A DNA stretch of 10,668 nucleotides. Source: CTSoil-075 sp964292325. GTDB taxonomy: Bacteria > Bacillota > Negativicutes > DSM-13327. The number at the start of each line of letters is the position of its first letter. Positions within the stretch are counted from its first letter, which is position 1. Below are positions 6,875-10,668 of this stretch, in pieces. A program made the translations under genes and the position numbers. Under the pieces are notes generated by a model. It was not told where the DNA came from. It searched no databases and was given only the letters and a program-made list of their open reading frames with translations. The stretch is from NCBI GenBank assembly GCA_964292325.1, contig CAXYVG010000113.1:1-10668 (forward strand), read 5' to 3'.

Positions 6875-8001
6875 GTTCTCAACCTACAACCTCTTATTTT
6901 GCAAATTTGAATGAACTTGTAATTCATTTTAGAACGCTTCTGGATAGCAAGAAGTATGTACTCCTGTTTGCCTACAATGGTACGGGGAAGACTAGGCTTT
7001 CGGGTGCTTTTAAAGATTTAGGAAAGCAAGCTAATACCGAAACTGGGATAAGTACAGCAGACACGCTTTATTATAATGCTTTTACTGAAGATCTGTTTAC
7101 ATGGGATAACGATTTAGAGGGAGACACCAATAGATATCTGAATATCAATAGAAATTCCCGCTTTTTCGATGGCCTGAGAGAACTAGAAATGGAAAGTCGA
7201 ATTCGCCGTTTTTTAAGACGTTATGCTGATTTTGATTTTTCAATTGATTACGAAAATTGGACAATTAGTTTTTCCCGCGAAGTAAGAATCGATGATGCAA
7301 CTGAAAAGATAGAAAACATCAAAGTATCTCGTGGCGAAGAAAACATTTTTGTTTGGTGCTTTTTCCTTGCGGTTATCCAACTTGTAGTTGACCAAGAACA
7401 GGCGTATAGTTGGGTTAAATATGTATATATTGATGACCCTATCTCATCTTTAGATGACAACAATGCTATTGCAGTTGCCAGCCATCTTGCACAGTTGCTA
7501 AAAAGTCAAGATGAAATTAAAGTAGTCATATCATCACATCATTCATTATTTTTCAATGTAATCTATAATGAGTTTAAAAAAACGAAAGGGAAGGACTATT
7601 TTTTATCAAAAAATAAGGAAACTGGTGAATTTAGTATTCAAGATACTGGAGATACGCCTTTTTTTAATCATGTTGCTTTAATAAAAGAGTTAAGTAAAGC
7701 AGCGAACACTGGTAGACTTTATACTTATCACTTCAATATTTTGCGCAATATTCTTGAAAAGGCAGCATCCTTTCATGGATTTAAAGACTTCACTGAATGT
7801 ATCAAGCCTGATGAAGATGATGAAGAAGGGGTTATATTTGCAAGATATGTAAATATATTAAGTCATGGAAACTACTCGCTTTTTGAACCTAAAGAAATGC
7901 TTGACGATAATAAGGAAGTATTTAGGAAAATATTACAAGGATACATGGAATCATATCGATTCAATCCTGAATTATTTAACGAAGAATCGAGGATAGAATA
8001 A
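6871..8001 (+). CDS. PrrC-like (AAA_13-type) ABC ATPase, putative anticodon nuclease embedded in the RM operon
   Basis: The 376-residue protein has an ABC-type nucleotide-binding core: Walker A AYNGTGKT (34-41), a YNAFTEDLFTWDND segment, signature SRGEE (153-157), Walker B VYIDD (185-189), D-loop SSLDD (192-196) and switch His in ISSHH (H223). No long coiled coil is present, which argues against RloC, MutS or SMC-like proteins. The C-terminal ~100 residues carry R292-x3-E296 and H332. This matches the spacing style of the PrrC/RloC anticodon-nuclease triad (R-x3-E...H; in E. coli PrrC R320, E324, H356). R325 also lies six residues before H332, a HEPN-like pattern. E. coli PrrC is 396 residues and likewise lies within a type I hsd operon. 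Its ATG overlaps the hsdS stop by 4 bases and its TAA overlaps the hsdM ATG by one. ATPase assignment is firm; tRNA cleavage is inference. Confidence 0.8.
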   Translation: MSSQPTTSYFANLNELVIHFRTLLDSKKYVLLFAYNGTGKTRLSGAFKDLGKQANTETGISTADTLYYNAFTEDLFTWDNDLEGDTNRYLNINRNSRFFDGLRELEMESRIRRFLRRYADFDFSIDYENWTISFSREVRIDDATEKIENIKVSRGEENIFVWCFFLAVIQLVVDQEQAYSWVKYVYIDDPISSLDDNNAIAVASHLAQLLKSQDEIKVVISSHHSLFFNVIYNEFKKTKGKDYFLSKNKETGEFSIQDTGDTPFFNHVALIKELSKAANTGRLYTYHFNILRNILEKAASFHGFKDFTECIKPDEDDEEGVIFARYVNILSHGNYSLFEPKEMLDDNKEVFRKILQGYMESYRFNPELFNEESRIE

Positions 8002-9755
8002 TGAATGATAATCAACAAAAACAATTAGGTGCAACCCTTTGGGGGATTGCAGATAAACTGCGAGGCGCAATGAACGCTGACGACTTCCGTGATTATATGC
8101 TATCATTCCTTTTCTTGCGTTATCTTTCTGATAATTATGAGGAAGCTGTGAGGAAAGAACTTGGTAGTGATTATACGCTATGTGAAGAGGAAATAAAAAA
8201 CATCAATACTATTTACAAGCAAAACGAGAAAATTGATATACTAAAAGAACATGTAGAGAATTATTTTTCCAAACAGCAGTTAGAAGAACAGACAAAAGAG
8301 ATGATGACTGATGACCATTTAGCATTTTTAGAATCTAAAAAATTAACACCACTTGTGCTTTGGTATAGTAATAATTTAGATCAAGTAATCACATTTGAGA
8401 AACAAATGCGTCGAAAAATTCATTTTGTAATTAAGCCACATTATCTTTGGAGCAATATTTATGAGTTAGCTCGTACACAAAATAAAAGCCTTTTAAAAAC
8501 CTTACAAGCAGGGTTTAAGTTCATAGAAAATGAATCCTTTGATAGTACGTTTAGAGGATTGTTTTCCGAAGTAAACCTTGATTCTGATAAACTTGGTAAG
8601 ACTTATGATGCTCGTAATAGAATGTTGTGTTCTATCATTACCGAAATTGCTGAGGGAATTTCCGAGTTTCCTAATGAGAGTGATATTTTAGGAGATGCCT
8701 ACGAATATTTAATAGGGCAATTTGCATCGGGGTCAGGCAAAAAAGCTGGAGAGTTTTATACTCCGCAACAGATTTCAACAGTTCTTTCTCGGATAGTTAC
8801 ATTAGATAGTCAAGATCCAAGTACAGGCAAAAAGAAACAAATTAAGAGAGTACTTGACTTTGCCTGTGGTTCTGGTTCGCTTCTTATTAATGTTAGAAAA
8901 CAACTCGGGGAAAACGCTATAGGGCAGATATACGGACAGGAAAAAAACATTACTACTTATAACCTTGCACGTATGAATATGTTACTCCATGGGTTAAAAG
9001 ATTCGGAATTCCAAATTTTTCACGGTGACTCACTCCTAAATGATTGGGATATTTTAAACGAGATGAATCCAGCAAAAAAAATTGAGTTTGATGCGGTTGT
9101 TGCAAATCCTCCTTTTAGCTATCGTTGGGAGCCAAACGATACATTAGCAGAAGATTTTCGTTTTAAAGGTTATGGTCTTGCACCAAAATCTGCAGCGGAC
9201 TTTGCATTTTTGTTACACGGATTTCACTTTTTAAGTGATGAGGGTACGATGGCAATTATTCTACCGCATGGTGTTCTTTTCCGTGGTGGTGTAGAGGAAA
9301 AAATCAGAACAAAGCTTCTAAAAGATGGGAATATTGACACTATTATTGGTCTACCTGCTAATCTATTTTTCTCTACTGGTATTCCAGTTTGTATTCTTAT
9401 TCTTAAAAAGTGCAAGAAATTTGACGATGTGTTATTTATCAATGCGAGTGAGTATTACGAAAAAGGAAAGCGTCAAAATGTTCTCTTGCCAGAACATATT
9501 GATAAAATAGTTGAAACATATCAATATCGAAAAGTAGAAGATAAAAAATATTCCCGCCGTGTTTCAATGGAAGAAATCGAGAAGAATGATTTCAACTTAA
9601 ACATATCAAGATATGTTAACACTGCAGCGGAGGAAGAAATCATTGATATTAATAAAGTAAAAGAAGATTTGGAGTCAATTGAAGAAACAATAAGAAATGC
9701 TAAAGCTCTCCATAATAAATTTTTGAAAGAGTTGGGTTTAAATGAATTACCTTAA
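8001..9755 (+). CDS. hsdM: Type I restriction-modification methylase subunit HsdM (N6-adenine)
   Basis: The 584-residue modification subunit transfers a methyl group from S-adenosylmethionine to adenine in the site chosen by HsdS. The N-terminal HsdM_N helical domain opens with LGATLWGIADKLRGAMNADD. It is followed by GEFYTP (250-255) at the start of the methylase core, the AdoMet-binding motif DFACGSGS (286-293) and the catalytic NPPF (369-372). A coiled C-terminal tail (about 545-580) is where HsdM usually meets HsdS. It is somewhat longer than the ~520 residues of EcoR124I HsdM; the extra length seems to lie in the N-terminal helical part. The start overlaps the preceding stop (TAATG), and GAGG at 7989-7992 is a good ribosome binding site. 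It is last in the operon, and no hairpin terminator is visible downstream. The gene ends exactly where the transposase remnant begins. Confidence 0.97.
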   Translation: MNDNQQKQLGATLWGIADKLRGAMNADDFRDYMLSFLFLRYLSDNYEEAVRKELGSDYTLCEEEIKNINTIYKQNEKIDILKEHVENYFSKQQLEEQTKEMMTDDHLAFLESKKLTPLVLWYSNNLDQVITFEKQMRRKIHFVIKPHYLWSNIYELARTQNKSLLKTLQAGFKFIENESFDSTFRGLFSEVNLDSDKLGKTYDARNRMLCSIITEIAEGISEFPNESDILGDAYEYLIGQFASGSGKKAGEFYTPQQISTVLSRIVTLDSQDPSTGKKKQIKRVLDFACGSGSLLINVRKQLGENAIGQIYGQEKNITTYNLARMNMLLHGLKDSEFQIFHGDSLLNDWDILNEMNPAKKIEFDAVVANPPFSYRWEPNDTLAEDFRFKGYGLAPKSAADFAFLLHGFHFLSDEGTMAIILPHGVLFRGGVEEKIRTKLLKDGNIDTIIGLPANLFFSTGIPVCILILKKCKKFDDVLFINASEYYEKGKRQNVLLPEHIDKIVETYQYRKVEDKKYSRRVSMEEIEKNDFNLNISRYVNTAAEEEIIDINKVKEDLESIEETIRNAKALHNKFLKELGLNELP

Positions 9756-10376
9756 ATCAGACCGAACAAAAGTCGTAATGACTTCTAGCGGGATAATTTG
9801 ATGGATCCATTTTTTTCCAAGGAGTTCATTAATTTTCAGGAAATCATCGTCACTGAAGGCTTCCAATAGGATTTTCCCAACGGACGGCACCACGTGTTTA
9901 GTTGAGCACTCTAGATTTTTTCAGGGCTAAATTACCATCAAGTTTAAGTTCCAGTGCTGCGTGATCGTTAAGGAAATGAAGCAGACCATAAAGTGTACCT
10001 CGATATGGCTTCAGCTAGCGATAGCTAGCCAACCTTTAATCATCACTCATTTCCGTCTCACTAGTGATTAGGACATTCATGATATTAAACTTATCAATAA
10101 ATGCAATTTGTTCCTCATCGATGGAACTATGTGGCATGAGTCTCTTGATTTTCCCTGTATCTTCATCGATTTCTTTTCCAAGGTTTTCTGCCCATGGGTG
10201 ATACAACCGTCAGAATCCAGCATGAGGGAATCTTGCCATTGGCATGACACTTGATGTCATACTCATAGTGAAGTAGCGTTAAGGGTACGTTGGGTTCAGC
10301 ATGGCAATGGTGCACGATTTTAAAACAATCATGCCGAAAACTAAATTTTCAATAGCTTTGTATGGATAAAGAAGTT
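9747..10376 (-). pseudogene. Decayed DDE transposase, IS1634/IS4-like remnant
   Basis: This gene-poor stretch translates on the minus strand into separate transposase-like pieces in shifting frames. At about 10036-10199 a piece ends in IDKFNIMNVLITSETEMSDD, like the region before the catalytic Glu in IS1634/IS4 enzymes. At about 9963-10009 a piece reads SHIEVHFMVCFISLTI, like the conserved H-I-x-x-H-F-x-x-C-F-x-x-L block. At about 9898-9972 a piece reads LELKLDGNLALKKS. At 9747-9875 lies a clean 42-codon C-terminus. The segment with the catalytic glutamate seems deleted between the first two pieces, where a GCTAGC-GATA-GCTAGC hairpin now sits. Pieces upstream of about 10200 are weak. The last codons overlap the hsdM 3' end. 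No terminal inverted repeats were found. The family name is tentative; the element is clearly inactive. Confidence 0.5.
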
Positions 10377-10429
10377 AGACAAAGAGAGGAAAGAAGTATC
10401 AAAAACAAATACATGGTTTGTGCCTTCTT

Positions 10430-10461
10430 CTTGACTTCACCTAACCTCAAGGGTTTATGAT
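10430..10461 (+). promoter_or_regulatory. MerR-type promoter with 19-bp spacer upstream of the RibD_C gene
   Basis: TTGACT (10431-10436) and TATGAT (10456-10461) are 19 bases apart, too long for ordinary sigma-70 use but typical of promoters twisted open by MerR-family activators. The dyad CTTGA (10430-10434) / TCAAG (10447-10451) lies in the spacer region, as in MerR operators. The regulator gene is not in the window. Confidence 0.65.
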
Positions 10462-10500
10462 GGAATCAGCAATGAAGATTCGGAACGGAGGAAAAAGAAA

Positions 10501-10668
10501 TGAACAGACCTTACAGAACGATTTGCCACATGGCGATGTCGATAGACGGGCGTGCGGCGGGGCATTATTTAAGTGCAGCCGAATTCGGACCGTACGGAAA
10601 GGCCTATGAGGAGACGCTACAAGCTTACGGTTCGGACAATTGGATCTGCGGGCGGATCACGTTCGAGC
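10501..10668 (+). CDS. RibD_C / dihydrofolate-reductase-like oxidoreductase, N-terminal part
   Basis: An ATG preceded by GGAGG (10487-10491, 9 bases upstream) opens a frame of 56 codons that runs off the window end. The start MNRPYRTICHMAMSIDGRAA and the later YGSDNWICGRITFE are characteristic of the RibD C-terminal (DHFR-like) fold: the first beta strand with S-x-D-G, then the segment that builds the NADPH/substrate site. Free-standing members of this family are NAD(P)H-dependent reductases of mostly unknown substrate, so a riboflavin role should not be assumed. GC-rich codon use resembles the left flank rather than the restriction island, suggesting resident chromosome. The upstream MerR-like promoter suggests inducible, perhaps stress-related, expression. 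Confidence 0.8.

Noticed and set aside
9756..9840. Hairpin terminator for the hsd operon
   Set aside because: Only a run of T without a preceding GC-rich stem; nothing convincing.
10014..10029. GCTAGC-GATA-GCTAGC hairpin as terminator or operator
   Set aside because: It lies in the middle of a dead transposase with no T-run; more likely a deletion scar or chance.

Overview
The window looks like a chromosomal segment from a low-to-mid-GC Gram-positive bacterium. The ribosome binding sites are strong GGAGG/AGGTGG types, the sugar-transport genes are of a Firmicutes kind, and there is a standalone PTS EIIB. The flanks are moderately GC-rich while the centre is clearly AT-rich. A Lactobacillales member such as a Carnobacteriaceae (Trichococcus-like) is my best guess, but this is an inference from protein flavour and not a firm assignment.

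Left flank (1-2275): the 3' end of an AraC-type regulator is followed by a strong hairpin terminator. Next comes a tandem array of 123-bp units (about 138-410). Each unit folds into a long hairpin whose arms differ between copies but keep their pairing. Then comes a wrecked sugar-uptake locus. A 5'-truncated YesN/AraC-type response regulator on the minus strand is joined head to head to a 5'-truncated sugar ABC permease on the plus strand. The permease also carries an in-frame TGA. An intact lone PTS EIIB of the cellobiose/lactose type and a terminator close this block.

Centre (about 2300-9755): an AT-rich defence island. A small XRE-type regulator with a good extended -10 promoter precedes a type I restriction-modification operon in the order hsdR - hsdS - ATPase/nuclease - hsdM. 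The four genes overlap one another and look translationally coupled. The third gene is the most interesting item. It is a 376-aa ABC-type ATPase related to PrrC/AAA_13 with a C-terminal R-x3-E...H constellation like the anticodon-nuclease centre of PrrC. In the model that fits, HsdR/HsdS/HsdM restrict foreign DNA, and the embedded nuclease is held silent by the complex and released when a phage disables restriction. That model is borrowed from the E. coli PrrC system and is not shown here.

Right flank (9747-10668): a decayed minus-strand DDE transposase (IS1634/IS4-like) abuts the end of hsdM. It is followed by a promoter with a 19-bp spacer and a dyad typical of MerR-family control. This promoter drives the start of a RibD_C/dihydrofolate-reductase-like protein that runs off the window.
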